Notes: generated from the sequence alone by a model not told the origin. A stretch of DNA of 64,000 bases from JBHGXV01 sp041920505 (GCA_041920505.1 JBHGXV010000025.1:1-64000); one strand, 5' to 3'; positions 1 to 8,855 are shown, counted from the first letter of the stretch. Translations and numbers: made by a program.

Positions 1-90
1 AATCCCTCATAGGTACGATCAAAACCTCGTTCCCTGTATTCCAATGCAGAAGGAAGGACAGTTTCAATCCCTCATAGGTACGATCAAAAC
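1..90 (-). CRISPR. End of a CRISPR array (one partial and one full repeat)
   Basis: A full 30-nt repeat lies at 61-90 (starts GTTTCAATCCCTC, ends GATCAAAAC). Positions 1-25 are identical to its last 25 nt, so the window begins 5 nt inside the preceding repeat. One 35-nt spacer (26-60) separates them. The repeat is the reverse complement of the Firmicute family that ends in ATTGAAAC. Since that end normally gives the crRNA 5' handle, transcription is probably on the minus strand and the leader would lie to the right, from 91. No cas genes are in the window. Orientation is inferred from the repeat family only; the array continues to the left. Confidence 0.9.
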
Positions 91-270
91 CCGTAAAAAT
101 GCCTATTTTTCAAGAACTCCAATCTCTACTCAAGAGCATAACCAAACCTATTGTATCCGTCAATCCTTGTGCCGCCTGCATTCTTAGGTAGCCGGTTGTC
201 GTCGATCCCCTGGGGTTTTTGCGCTATTGGATATCGACGACAGTTGCTCCACACTCAAATGATAATGTCC

Positions 271-675
271 GGCCCACCTTTTACGTTTCAAAATAACGGA
301 CATCGGTTGTTTTTATCAGCAATAAAGGACTTATTCAATGGGGAAATCATTGCTTATACCTTTGGCAAACGGAATGATCAGCAACTCGTTCTCGAGACTG
401 TCAGACAGACCGTGAAGGGGAAAAAGAAGAAGGGTGGGAAAGGAGTGCTCTTGCATAGCGTCCAAGGATTCCAGTACACATCCAAACCATATGATAAGTT
501 AGTTACAGAGTACAAAATAAAAGCGAACGTGTCCAGAAATGGAAGGAAATGCAAATGTGGAGGGCTTCTTTAGCCATCCAAAGACAGGGTGCCTGTATGT
601 AGATAAATTTCAGACACCTGATGAAATGGCGGAAGCTGTGAGGCACGAATTCACTAAAGTTAAACGGTTGCAGAT
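271..675 (+). pseudogene. Decayed IS3-family transposase (OrfB, integrase core)
   Basis: Two reading frames together resemble the C-terminal half of an IS3/IS150-type OrfB. The first carries FLSAIKDLFNGEIIAYTF and LLHSVQGFQYTSKPYDKL (to about 540). The second, frameshifted near 545, carries ESFFSHLKT-like and KFQTPDE blocks. The normally invariant LHSDQG reads LHSVQG: the catalytic Asp codon at about 460 has become GTC. OrfA, the first catalytic region and terminal inverted repeats were not found. It is a dead remnant beside the CRISPR array. Boundaries are approximate. Nothing recognisable was found in 91-270 apart from the possible CRISPR leader, or in 676-819. Confidence 0.75.
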
Positions 676-819
676 CTGGGGAATTCCCGGCTACAGCCTC
701 CTAAAAGTGCAACACTCCTTTCCTGTCTGTCTACTTGCTGTCTGCGTAAGACAACTTGTCTTAACCGACTGTCCCGGCACATATACTGGGGACGAGAGCG
801 AGAGGGGGAGTGGGAGGAG

Positions 820-1986
820 ATGAGAGCACCGTTCGTCTGGCTGTTGTTCGCCATTTTGTTTCTGGCGTCATTCGACATGCACGCGCAGATGCCGCTGTTG
901 TCGCCGTACGCGCATTCGCTCGGAGCGTCCGCGATGATGATCGGGGTATTGCTCGGGGCGTATTCGATGAGCAATCTGGCGGGAAACCTGATCGCCGGAC
1001 CGCTGTTGGACCGCTACAGCAAAAAGGGGTTTATCGCCACCGGCCTTCTCTTGGCCGGATGGCTGTTGGCCGGGCACGGGTTTGCACGCGACCCGGCGTG
1101 GCTGGTTGCGATGCGGCTGGCTCTGGGGTTCGTGATGGCGTTTGTCACGCCCGCCTGCTTTGCCATGCTCGGCCAGAGTGGCAGGGGTGCGGTGGAGCAG
1201 GGGAAATTGATGGCCCAAAACGGGATCGTGATGACGGCCGCCTCCATCGTGTCACCGACGGTCGGTGGCTTGCTCGCCGTGCGGTTCGGCTACAGCCGAT
1301 CCTTTCTGGTCTTCGGCGCCGTGATGATGCTGGCCAGTCTGTTCGCCCTGTTGTACCTGCCCAATCGGCGGGTGAGAAGACAACCGGCGGTCCGGCGCGA
1401 CCGTCCCGCTCCGATCTGGCAGGCGATCGAGGCGCAGCCGTCGCTGTACGTCGCCTATCTCGGCGGATTTGCCTTGATGTACGCGCAGGGGACGTTATTG
1501 TACGAAATCCCGCTTTTGATCGAGCGGCAAGGGCTGGCCCCGACGGTCACCGGGGTGCTGTTCAGTTGCCTGGGGATCGGTTCGTTGGTTACGTTGAGCC
1601 AGTTCTGGCTGCAGCGCATATCGCCGCTGTTGCGCGTCATTGTCGGGCTGTTCAGCCTCGGGCTGGTGCTGTACGCGGTTGCCGTCGGCGTGGATCTGTC
1701 ACTTTACGCCGTCATGGTTCTCGTCGGTGCTTGTGTTGGGTTGATGTTCCCGGCGATGTCCACCGTGCTGACCCAGGGCGCTCCTGACAGCGCTTATGGC
1801 AGCGCCTTCAGCCTGCTTTCCGCCGTGCTGTCGGTCGGCCACATGACCAGTCCGCTGGTGGCCGGCGCGATCCCCAGTCTGCCCCACGCGTTTTTCATCG
1901 CCTATTTTGTCGTTACCGGGGCGGGCGTGATCAGTTTGGGGCTGTTTTACCGGAACCGGGGAGCTGCCACTCCGATTGCCCGCTAA
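820..1986 (+). CDS. MFS transporter (12-TM efflux type)
   Basis: Codes for 388 aa of almost continuous hydrophobic segments with short loops, the layout of a 12-helix major facilitator. The loop after the second helix carries GPLLDRYSKKG, a variant of the MFS motif A (GxLaDrxGrkr). A basic central loop near residue 190 (RRVRRQPAVRRDRP) separates the two six-helix halves. The ATG at 820 follows GGGAGGAG. It probably exports a small molecule by proton antiport at the cytoplasmic membrane, but the substrate cannot be read from the sequence. It stands alone between the IS remnant and a convergent sulfurtransferase gene. Confidence 0.8.
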   Translation: MRAPFVWLLFAILFLASFDMHAQMPLLSPYAHSLGASAMMIGVLLGAYSMSNLAGNLIAGPLLDRYSKKGFIATGLLLAGWLLAGHGFARDPAWLVAMRLALGFVMAFVTPACFAMLGQSGRGAVEQGKLMAQNGIVMTAASIVSPTVGGLLAVRFGYSRSFLVFGAVMMLASLFALLYLPNRRVRRQPAVRRDRPAPIWQAIEAQPSLYVAYLGGFALMYAQGTLLYEIPLLIERQGLAPTVTGVLFSCLGIGSLVTLSQFWLQRISPLLRVIVGLFSLGLVLYAVAVGVDLSLYAVMVLVGACVGLMFPAMSTVLTQGAPDSAYGSAFSLLSAVLSVGHMTSPLVAGAIPSLPHAFFIAYFVVTGAGVISLGLFYRNRGAATPIAR

Positions 1987-1993
1987 CACGAAC

Positions 1994-2022
1994 AAACCTC
2001 AGCCGAGTCAGGCGGGAGGTTT
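1994..2022. terminator. Weak hairpin between convergent genes
   Basis: AAACCTC (1994-2000) pairs with GAGGTTT (2016-2022) around a 15-nt loop, between the stop of the MFS gene and the stop of the sulfurtransferase gene. No long T tract follows on either side, so termination is plausible but weak. Confidence 0.35.
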
Positions 2023-2033
2023 GCGTTTCCGCG

Positions 2034-2864
2034 CTATTCGTCACCGGTGGCGACAGGCAAATGATCGTAAGAGGACCAGTCGCTCCAACTGCCGAGGTAC
2101 AGTTTCGCGTCAGATCGCCCGATCTCGGACAGGGCGAGCAGGTTGACGCACGCCGTGACGCCCGAGCCGCAGTAGACGATTAGTTGGTCGGCGTCAAGCA
2201 CCGGGGCAAACCGTTCGCGCAGGTGGTCGGCTGGCCGCATCGTGCCGTTGTCCGTCAGGTTTTCCTTGAAAAAGTAGTTGCGGGCGCCGGGAATGTGACC
2301 GGCTTTGGGATCGAGCGGCTCCGTATCGCCGCGGTAGCGCTCCGGCGCGCGCGAATCGAGCAGGGGAGTGTGCGGAGCGCGTTCTTGCACATGAGCGACG
2401 GTCGCGAGCATGCCGGGCCGCAGGTTGGGTTCGAAGGTGCGGGCCTTCCGGGTGACGATCTCATCGGTTAACGGCAGGCCCTCACGCCGCCAGGCGGCGA
2501 AGCCGCCGTCCAGCACCTTCACCTTGTCGTGACCGAGATAGCGCAACAGCCACCAGAGCCGTCCGGCCATGGCCATGTCCTGATCGTCGTAGGCGACGAC
2601 GGTGACATCGTGATCGATTCCCGCCGCCGAAAACAGGCGCACCAGCGCGTCTGTCTCCGGTAGCGGATGGCGTCCGCCGTGTGCCCCCTTTTTTCCGGAC
2701 AAATCCTGTTCCAGATCGAAGTAGAGCGCACCGGGGATGTGTCTCGCGCGGTACTCGGCAAGTCCCTGTCCCGGTTTGCCCAACGTGAACCGGCAGTCGA
2801 TAACCGCGACATCGGGATCGTGCAGGCGTTCGGCCAGCCAGCCGGGTGTGACCAGATTGCTCAT
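2034..2864 (-). CDS. Two-domain sulfurtransferase (3-mercaptopyruvate/thiosulfate type)
   Basis: Codes for 276 aa with two tandem rhodanese domains. The N-terminal one (about 5-135) is inactive, with Asp where the Cys should be (AYDDQD). The C-terminal one carries the active Cys232 in the loop CGSGVTA. A CG[ST]GVTA loop is typical of 3-mercaptopyruvate sulfurtransferases, whereas thiosulfate enzymes have CRKGVTA, so transfer of sulfane sulfur from mercaptopyruvate is the better guess. The start MSNLVTP is preferred because GGGGAGAGG lies six bases upstream of it; ATGs at 2870 and 2900 are badly spaced. Cytosolic, single gene. Confidence 0.88.
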   Translation of the reverse strand: MSNLVTPGWLAERLHDPDVAVIDCRFTLGKPGQGLAEYRARHIPGALYFDLEQDLSGKKGAHGGRHPLPETDALVRLFSAAGIDHDVTVVAYDDQDMAMAGRLWWLLRYLGHDKVKVLDGGFAAWRREGLPLTDEIVTRKARTFEPNLRPGMLATVAHVQERAPHTPLLDSRAPERYRGDTEPLDPKAGHIPGARNYFFKENLTDNGTMRPADHLRERFAPVLDADQLIVYCGSGVTACVNLLALSEIGRSDAKLYLGSWSDWSSYDHLPVATGDE

Positions 2865-2951
2865 CTTCATCCTCTCCCCACCATATGGTTGCGAATCCAA
2901 CCGTATTTATCGTTCATTGTAATACAAAACCAGGGGCGGGGAGAAGGACGA

Positions 2952-4091
2952 TTACCCCCAGACCTCCAGAATCTCCTTGGCGACGCGATCCCAGCCGTAC
3001 CGTTGTTCGGCGATGGCCCGTCCGCGCTGGCCCATTTGCTTGGCCAGACGGCTGTCCGCAAGCAGCCGGGAGATGATCTGGGTAAAAGCCTCCGGCTCCT
3101 TGGGCCGGTTGACGATCAGGCCGTTTTCCCCTTCGATGATCACTTCGGGATTGCCGCCTCGGGACGTGGTGATGATCGGCAGCCCGGCTGCCATCGCCTC
3201 GTAGTGCACGCGGGCCAGCGGCTCTTCCCATTGGGACGGACAGACGAACACATCGCCGGCGTGAAACCACTTGTGCACCTGGTCGGCGGTGACATAGCCG
3301 GTGGAGATTATCGGCATTTTGGAGCGGGCGGCGAGGGCGCGGACGTACGCGACGTAGTCGCTTACTTTATCCGTGCTGTACCACTTGCTCCCGACCAGCA
3401 CCAGTGCCGTATCCCGCTGCCGGGCAGACGGGAGCGCCTGCATCGCCCGGATCAGGATGTCCGCCCCCTTGCTCGGCGAGAGGCGTCCGACGAACAGTAC
3501 GACGCGCCGTGAGCCCAGTTTGTGCTGCTGCCGCAATTGTTCGCGGGCGCGGCGCGCCTCGGAGCTGTCGGGAGGAGCGAACCGTTTCAGGTCCACACCG
3601 GAGTAGATGGTACGCAACTTGGGCGTCGCCTCCGGAAACAGTCCCGCGATGGTGCGACCGATATAATTGCTGATGGTGACAATCCGTTCTGTCTCTCGGA
3701 TGACCTGGGCAGCCGCCTGTGGCTCCAGTTTGTTTGGGCCAAACATCTCGTTGTGCATGCTGAGCACAAGCCGGGCGAGCGGAACGGCTTTGCGCACGCT
3801 GTCCACCAGACGGGGACGGTTGAAGAGGTGGATCAGGTCGTAGTCCGAATGGGAGGCGAGATACGCTTCCACCGCACTGCGGTAGGTGCCAAGGTCGCCG
3901 CCAGGCACTCGCACGTACCGGACGCCGTCCTTCACTTCCTGTTTCGGCAAGAGCGGGTCGGCAATCCCCAGCACGGTCACATCATGGTGTTTGGCCAAGA
4001 GCGGCGCCACACCGGCGATGTAGGTCTGGATCGCGCCGCCTCGTACCGGCGGGACTGGCAACTTTTCCGTGGCAATCATCAATACTTTCAT
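2952..4091 (-). CDS. cotSA: Spore coat glycosyltransferase, GT4 family (CotSA-like)
   Basis: Codes for 379 aa with two Rossmann domains of a GT-B retaining glycosyltransferase. The Gly-rich N-terminal loop PPVRGGAIQTY (14-24) and the C-terminal E-x7-E motif (Glu290 and Glu298, in WEEPLARVHYEAM) bind acceptor and nucleotide sugar. The start overlaps the end of the upstream CotS gene by 4 bases (ATGA), so the two are translationally coupled. In Bacillus the neighbours CotS and CotSA are outer-coat proteins, and CotSA is the glycosyltransferase of the pair. The sugar donor is unknown. Confidence 0.85.
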   Translation of the reverse strand: MKVLMIATEKLPVPPVRGGAIQTYIAGVAPLLAKHHDVTVLGIADPLLPKQEVKDGVRYVRVPGGDLGTYRSAVEAYLASHSDYDLIHLFNRPRLVDSVRKAVPLARLVLSMHNEMFGPNKLEPQAAAQVIRETERIVTISNYIGRTIAGLFPEATPKLRTIYSGVDLKRFAPPDSSEARRAREQLRQQHKLGSRRVVLFVGRLSPSKGADILIRAMQALPSARQRDTALVLVGSKWYSTDKVSDYVAYVRALAARSKMPIISTGYVTADQVHKWFHAGDVFVCPSQWEEPLARVHYEAMAAGLPIITTSRGGNPEVIIEGENGLIVNRPKEPEAFTQIISRLLADSRLAKQMGQRGRAIAEQRYGWDRVAKEILEVWG

Positions 4092-5188
4092 CGTTTCTTT
4101 CCTCCTTTGCGGGGCGCTTGCAGTTCGCGCAACGCTCGCTGCTTGCTCGCTTCCACCTGTTCCAGCCGCTGCAGTTGTGATTCCAGTTCGTTGTTGAGAA
4201 AGGCACCGGGATCGTAGACGATTTCCTTGACCAGTTTGTAGAATTCGTTGGGCAGCGAGAGGTCGATCAGCAGCACCTCGTACAGGTCATTGTCCACAGG
4301 ATACCCCTTGCGGTATGCGTTGATCATCCCCTGCACCCAGGACACGTCCCAAACCCCCATGTCGTCCATCGTGCCGGCGATCAGTTTGCGCAAGTCGCGG
4401 ATCGGCAGATCGTAGCTGACCCCGTCCATGTCAATGACCCAGACGCCGCCCGGCCCCAATTGTCCGTTCGACCATCCGTAGTCCTGGTGCACGATGCCCC
4501 AATGCGGTTCACCGCGCGCGACAAGCGAGGCGTACGGTGATTCATGCAACCGCGCGATCGCCTTCTTCGCCTGCTCTTCGTATTTCCCGATCACGTCAAG
4601 CAAGAGACGGCTGGCCGGCATCTCGGAGTACAGGTTCGCCAGAATGCGGAACCACTGGATTTTGGTGAGCATCCGCTCGTACGTCTTGGGCCAGCGGTGC
4701 AGGCGGCTCGCCTTTTGCGCACCCGGGGGCGGCACGTATCCGCGCGAATGGCGTTGAAACTCGGCGAGGCCATACGAGAGAAGCTCCGCCCCCTCCAGAT
4801 CTACCTTGCTGGCCTGGGTCAGCGGTTCGATCCACTTGTTGGCGATCCACAACTTGCCGCCCATCTGGACGTACGCCTCGTTGGTCTTGGTGCGGATCAG
4901 CGGGGGGACGCGCGCGCCCTGTTTGACCAGATATTCGATCGCGCCGATGGAGAACAGGCTGCGCTGCGGCGGGCGGTGCAACAGTTTCAGGCTGAATGGA
5001 CCGCGATTAGTGTCCACGCGCCAAATCGCTCCCGCCTTGTCAGGTTTGGCCGTCACCAGCCGCATGGAGCTGACCTTCCAGTTGTAATGCGTCAACACGC
5101 GACGAGCCATCGCTTCGACCTCTTTGGGAACATACTGATCGTCCAGATCGTATTCGGCTGCCCATGGGGTAATCAGTCCATCCGTCAT
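4088..5188 (-). CDS. cotS: CotS-family spore coat protein (kinase-like fold)
   Basis: Codes for 366 aa of the CotS/YtaA group, a branch of the aminoglycoside-phosphotransferase (protein-kinase-like) fold. The catalytic-loop region reads HQDYGWSNGQLG and is followed by VIDMDGVSYDLPIRDL, matching the Brenner-type H-x-D-x-x-x-x-N and the metal-binding Asp of APH enzymes. Some kinase function may therefore remain, although family members are known mainly as coat structural proteins. The C-terminus is a Lys/Arg-rich helix. It is the first gene of a two-gene operon with cotSA and presumably expressed in the mother cell; no certain sporulation promoter was identified. Confidence 0.85.
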   Translation of the reverse strand: MTDGLITPWAAEYDLDDQYVPKEVEAMARRVLTHYNWKVSSMRLVTAKPDKAGAIWRVDTNRGPFSLKLLHRPPQRSLFSIGAIEYLVKQGARVPPLIRTKTNEAYVQMGGKLWIANKWIEPLTQASKVDLEGAELLSYGLAEFQRHSRGYVPPPGAQKASRLHRWPKTYERMLTKIQWFRILANLYSEMPASRLLLDVIGKYEEQAKKAIARLHESPYASLVARGEPHWGIVHQDYGWSNGQLGPGGVWVIDMDGVSYDLPIRDLRKLIAGTMDDMGVWDVSWVQGMINAYRKGYPVDNDLYEVLLIDLSLPNEFYKLVKEIVYDPGAFLNNELESQLQRLEQVEASKQRALRELQAPRKGGKKR

Positions 5189-5372
5189 CTAATCCCATCC
5201 TTTACCCGTTTCTTGTCATCACAATATTCGGGCAGGGAAAGTGCCGCAACGGACAAATATGCCGGGGTATACGCCGAGGTGCGGAATAGTTTGTTTCCCA
5301 CGTTGTTTCGTCCAAGCATATTCCAGCCGTCCGCCGTAAAATAAACCATCCGTACAACGAGGAGGTGGGAGT

Positions 5373-5456
5373 ATGTCCAGAAACCGCCGTCGCACCATTA
5401 CATTGAGAGAAGGCGAAAGTGTTTTGGTCCGTTGCCGTCGCCGTCGCCGCCGCTAA
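5373..5456 (+). CDS. Arg-rich 27-residue peptide, divergent from cotS
   Basis: A 27-aa frame runs from ATG 5373 to TAA 5456: it begins MSRNRRRTITLREGESVLV, contains one Cys and ends in six consecutive Arg. It has a strong ribosome site (GAGGAGGTGGGAGT before the ATG) and its own rho-independent terminator at 5555-5587, which makes a real gene likely despite the size. Twelve of the 27 residues are Arg. It faces away from cotS-cotSA across a 184-bp intergenic region, so a spore-coat or spore-core peptide is one idea (inference only). I do not recognise a family. Confidence 0.6.
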   Translation: MSRNRRRTITLREGESVLVRCRRRRRR

Positions 5457-5517
5457 CCGGTACATTCGGGCAAACAGCGTTGGCGCAATCCCTGGCGGAA
5501 AGAAAGGGAAACAAGAA

Positions 5518-5544
5518 AAGTACCGGGATCTTCTCCCGGTACTT
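5518..5544 (-). terminator. Terminator for trpS (minus strand)
   Basis: Perfect 11-bp stem AAGTACCGGGA / TCCCGGTACTT with a 5-nt loop. Reading on the minus strand it is followed by TTCTTGTTTC, a T-rich tail suited to ending trpS transcripts. Confidence 0.65.
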
Positions 5545-5554
5545 CAGTAGTAAA

Positions 5555-5587
5555 GCGTGCCATTCGTGTCCAGGCACGCCCTTTTTT
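5555..5587 (+). terminator. Terminator for the Arg-rich peptide gene
   Basis: Stem GCGTGCC (5555-5561) / GGCACGC (5573-5579) followed by CC and six T (5582-5587) on the plus strand. Confidence 0.75.
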
Positions 5588-5644
5588 ATGGGTTGCGAAA
5601 ACATCTGCCGGCGACGAAGCGCCGTATGTTTTGCCCCCGAAGGG

Positions 5645-6628
5645 TTACGGCAGCACCAGGCCCATCGCTTCCTTGACGCGGACAAGCGTCTTCTCCGCGA
5701 TCGCCCGCGCTTTTTCCGCGCCGTCGCGCAAGATTTTGTCCAGCTCGGCGGGGTCGTTCAACTCGTCGAAGCGGCGCTGGATCTCGCCCAGTTTCTCGCT
5801 CATCACTTCGACCAGGTCTTTTTTCAGTTTGCCGTAGCCTTGTCCGGCGTAGCGGGCGACGAGCGCGTCGATCGGTTCGCCGCTGAACAGGCTGTAAATC
5901 GTCAACAGGTTGGAAATCCCCGGCTTGCGCTCCGGGTCGAACGCGATCTCGTTGTCCGTGTCGGTGACCGCCTTCATGATCTTGTTTTTGAAGCTGTCGG
6001 GCTTCTCCAGAATCGCGATCCGGCTGGCCGGGTTTTCTGCCGACTTGGACATTTTTTTCGTCGGATTGTCCAGGGCCATGATGCGGGCCCCCACTTCCTG
6101 GATCATCGGCTCGGGGATGACGAAGAGGTCGCCAAACCGCTTGTTGAACCGCTCGGCCACGTCGCGGGTCAGTTCGATGTGCTGTTTCTGGTCGTCGCCC
6201 ACCGGCACGTGCGTGGTATCGTAGAGCAGGATGTCAGCCGCCATCAGCGTCGGATAGGTGAACAGCCCGACGCTGACCGCCGCCTTGCCTTCCGACTTGT
6301 CCTTAAACTGAGTCATCCGGCTCAATTCGCCCATGTAGCTCATGCACTGGATCAGCCAGCCCAGCTCGGCGTGTTCTTTCACATGGGACTGCAGGAAAAT
6401 GGTCGCGCGGGACGGATCGATCCCGCAGGCGAGGTAGAGTTGGGCGATTTCGCGCGAACGTTTGCGCAGTTCGGCCGGGTCCTGCGGCACAGTCAGCGCG
6501 TGGAGATCGACGACGCAGTAGAACGATTCGGCCTTGTCCTGCAGTTCGACAAACTGTTTGATCGCTCCCAAATAGTTGCCGATGGTCAAATCCCCGGATG
6601 GTTGAATCCCTGAAAAAATGCGTTTCAT
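5645..6628 (-). CDS. trpS: Tryptophanyl-tRNA synthetase
   Basis: Codes for 327 aa, the usual length for bacterial TrpRS, a class Ic enzyme that charges tRNA-Trp with tryptophan in the cytosol. The HIGH-type signature is GNYLGA (17-22) after QPSGDLTI, and the KMSKS loop is present exactly as KMSKS (192-196). The start MKRIFSGIQP is chosen over one nine codons upstream because AGGAGG lies eight bases before it. No T-box leader was seen in the 100 bp upstream, so control by uncharged tRNA is not indicated. Confidence 0.97.
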   Translation of the reverse strand: MKRIFSGIQPSGDLTIGNYLGAIKQFVELQDKAESFYCVVDLHALTVPQDPAELRKRSREIAQLYLACGIDPSRATIFLQSHVKEHAELGWLIQCMSYMGELSRMTQFKDKSEGKAAVSVGLFTYPTLMAADILLYDTTHVPVGDDQKQHIELTRDVAERFNKRFGDLFVIPEPMIQEVGARIMALDNPTKKMSKSAENPASRIAILEKPDSFKNKIMKAVTDTDNEIAFDPERKPGISNLLTIYSLFSGEPIDALVARYAGQGYGKLKKDLVEVMSEKLGEIQRRFDELNDPAELDKILRDGAEKARAIAEKTLVRVKEAMGLVLP

Positions 6629-6728
6629 GAACAAATCCTCCTTCAAATGTTGCAACGTGTTGGGCTACAAGCAAAAAAACGGCGCACAACCCGGCACACA
6701 AGCCCTGTATGCTGACAACAGGCGTCGG

Positions 6729-7157
6729 TCACGCCTTCAAATACTTTTCGTAGGGCGCGAACGGAATCTGTTTCTTTTCCAGATGGGAGATCAGCCACTT
6801 GTGGTCCCGCTTGGGCGTGGCGATGATGTATCCCTTGATGATGAGATCGGTGGTGATACGCTCCGCCTGCTCCTCCAGCGCCAATTTGCCGATTTGTGCG
6901 GCAATCGAGCGGCGGGCCACGTCCCGGAACAACTGCGGCACCGGTTCCACCAGTTCGTTTAACAGGTCGAGCGTCTCGTCCGTCCAGAGCGTGCGGGTCG
7001 ATTCGATATAGTAGTCTTGCCAGTCCAGGTCCGATTTGCCGTCAGCTTTTGGCATTGATTTGAGAAACTTGCGGAACATGAAGTATCCGCCGATGGCGAA
7101 CAGACCGATCATAACGGCCATCCAGGCCAGCAGGAACCAGGAGAACAGGTGTGACAT
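6729..7157 (-). CDS. DUF2621 (YneK-like) membrane-anchored protein
   Basis: Codes for 142 aa with one N-terminal transmembrane segment (about 4-28, rich in Leu, Ile, Gly and Phe) and a cytosolic helical domain with the pattern DWQDYYIESTRTLW, as in the DUF2621/YneK proteins of Bacilli. No catalytic motif is visible and the function of the family is unknown. It lies 100 bp upstream of trpS on the same strand and could share its transcript. Confidence 0.7.
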   Translation of the reverse strand: MSHLFSWFLLAWMAVMIGLFAIGGYFMFRKFLKSMPKADGKSDLDWQDYYIESTRTLWTDETLDLLNELVEPVPQLFRDVARRSIAAQIGKLALEEQAERITTDLIIKGYIIATPKRDHKWLISHLEKKQIPFAPYEKYLKA

Positions 7158-7354
7158 ACCGTTTACCCTCCATCCGCGTCCGTTGGAGCGCGTTCTTGGC
7201 CAAAAAACCTCTGCCTCCTAGTGTAGACGATTTTGCGGTTTCCAACAAGCGACAGCTCCGCCGGACAAATGTGCAACCTTCCACTTTCCAATCCCGGCGA
7301 GAACGAGTATGATGGTGTATAGGAAGAGAAAGCGAACGAAAGGAGTTTGGACTC

Positions 7355-7732
7355 ATGTTTAAACTTGGACAACGAGTCATCATCGTGGCAGACTCCTTCG
7401 AGCAATCGCTACCTATCGGAGAGCATGCCTATATTATCGGACGAGACCGGAATCCGGACAGCGCGTTTGAGTGGGTAATCCGGGTGCCGAAACTGGATAA
7501 ACATTTTCCTATCGTTGAAGCCGATATTGCGTTGGAGGAGCAATTGCTCGAACAGGAGGCGGAAAGAGTGCAGCGGGAAGCGTTGCTGGACTTCGCGCTG
7601 GCGACGCGAAACGAGGCGCTGTTCAGGCAACTTTTGGGGATGCAGGACGAGTCCCCGGCGGACAGCGACAATGTGGTGAAGGAAACGCCGGAAGAATTCA
7701 TCCGCAAAGTAAACATCAAGGCCTGGATTTGA
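7355..7732 (+). CDS. Hypothetical protein
   Basis: Codes for 125 aa with no membrane segment or signal peptide. Residues 1-50 look beta-rich (FKLGQRVIIVAD, GEHAYIIGRDRN, EWVIRVPKL), and the rest is a charged helix (EEQLLEQEAERVQREALLDF) with an acidic tail ending in KAWI. AAAGGAG stands nine bases before the ATG. I do not recognise the family. It is followed on the same strand by a TPR protein after 172 bp. Confidence 0.6.
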   Translation: MFKLGQRVIIVADSFEQSLPIGEHAYIIGRDRNPDSAFEWVIRVPKLDKHFPIVEADIALEEQLLEQEAERVQREALLDFALATRNEALFRQLLGMQDESPADSDNVVKETPEEFIRKVNIKAWI

Positions 7733-7904
7733 CGGCCGGACAGGGCGGTTTTCCGTTGCGGGGGACCGCCTTTCGCAATGTTTGTGGCGGCGCATGGGGG
7801 AAGATTTCCGATTCCATCCCGGTAAGCGCGGCAGGGATTTGCCCGGCGGGTCACGAATGGAGAACAGGGGAAAAACGATTCGAAACGGAAAGAGAGGCTC
7901 TTTC

Positions 7905-8855
7905 ATGTCCGAGTTTATTGAATTTACCAACGAATACGGCCAACGGATCAACATGTCGCGCGAGGACTACCGCACCAAGATCATTCCCGATATGCTGGAG
8001 GCGTACTGGAACGACAAGGAGGCGCTGCGCCAGTACGCGGCCGAGCTTGTGCGCGGCGAATTCACCGAGGAGGCGGCCAAGGCGGCTGATCGCCTGCTGG
8101 AGTTGTGGGGACCGATCGAACCGGCGCTGATTTTCCGCGCGATTGTCCATATGCAGGCAAAAAACTACGACGACGCCAAGAAACTTTTGTTGTACACGTT
8201 GAATGAATACCCTTCTTCCGGCGTCGCCTACACCAACCTGGCCAAAGTGTTCGTCATGCAGGGGGACGAGGAGAACGCGTTCAAACTGCTGGAAGCTGGT
8301 CTGGCCGTCGATCCGAACCAGGACAACGGACTGGACTGGTACGTGGCCAACTTTTTGCAGTGGGACAAAAAGGAGGATCTGCTGGAGCGGCTGAAGACGC
8401 TGGCCGATCTGGAGGGCGCGTGGCGGCCGCAGTTGGTCATGGGACGGCTCGCCCTTCAGGACGGCAACCTGCTTTCCGCTATGGAACACTTCAAATCCGC
8501 CCTGGAGCGGACGGGTGGACGGGCGGATGTGCTGATGAACGTGACCGGGGAGCTGGGCCAGGCGGGCTACGTGTACCAACTGATCCAGTTTGCCGAACAG
8601 TATTGGCAACCGACGTTTGAGAATCCGTATCCCGGTCTCAACTACGCCAACGCGCTACTCGCCACCGATCAGGCGGCCAAGGCGGTCGAGGTCGTCCGGC
8701 AGATGCTGCCCCATGTCGCCGACACGTACCGGCCGGCGGTGGAAAAATTCCTGTCGCAACTGCCCCAGGAAGCGCTTGAGACCCAGGCGGATGCCGACGC
8801 CCGGGAGGCGGACGGCGCGGCCGAAGAGAAAAAGCCCTGGTGGAAGCGATGGTAA
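7905..8855 (+). CDS. Tetratricopeptide-repeat protein
   Basis: Codes for 316 aa, almost wholly alpha-helical, with TPR-like helix pairs between about residues 60 and 280 (for example ALIFRAIVHMQAKNYDDAKKLL, GVAYTNLAKVFVMQGDEENAFKLLEAGL, VMGRLALQDGNLLSAMEHFKSAL). These form a protein-binding scaffold. The C-terminus is acidic and ends KKPWWKRW. The start MSEFIEF is preferred because AGAGAGG lies eight bases upstream; an ATG 41 codons earlier has no such site. The gene precedes the nuclease-like gene at 8888 by 32 bp and may be co-transcribed with it. Partners are unknown. Confidence 0.75.
   Translation: MSEFIEFTNEYGQRINMSREDYRTKIIPDMLEAYWNDKEALRQYAAELVRGEFTEEAAKAADRLLELWGPIEPALIFRAIVHMQAKNYDDAKKLLLYTLNEYPSSGVAYTNLAKVFVMQGDEENAFKLLEAGLAVDPNQDNGLDWYVANFLQWDKKEDLLERLKTLADLEGAWRPQLVMGRLALQDGNLLSAMEHFKSALERTGGRADVLMNVTGELGQAGYVYQLIQFAEQYWQPTFENPYPGLNYANALLATDQAAKAVEVVRQMLPHVADTYRPAVEKFLSQLPQEALETQADADAREADGAAEEKKPWWKRW

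Noticed and set aside
91..270. Intact IS3 element with terminal repeats around the transposase remnant
   Set aside because: No terminal inverted repeats or target duplication were found, and OrfA is missing.
5299..5320. Possible sigma-K promoter for the Arg-rich peptide (CAC ... CATATTCC)
   Set aside because: Only partial match to the -10 and -35 consensus; not better than chance in this region.
6629..6728. Possible T-box leader of trpS
   Set aside because: No AGGGTGG-like T-box sequence and too little room before the start.
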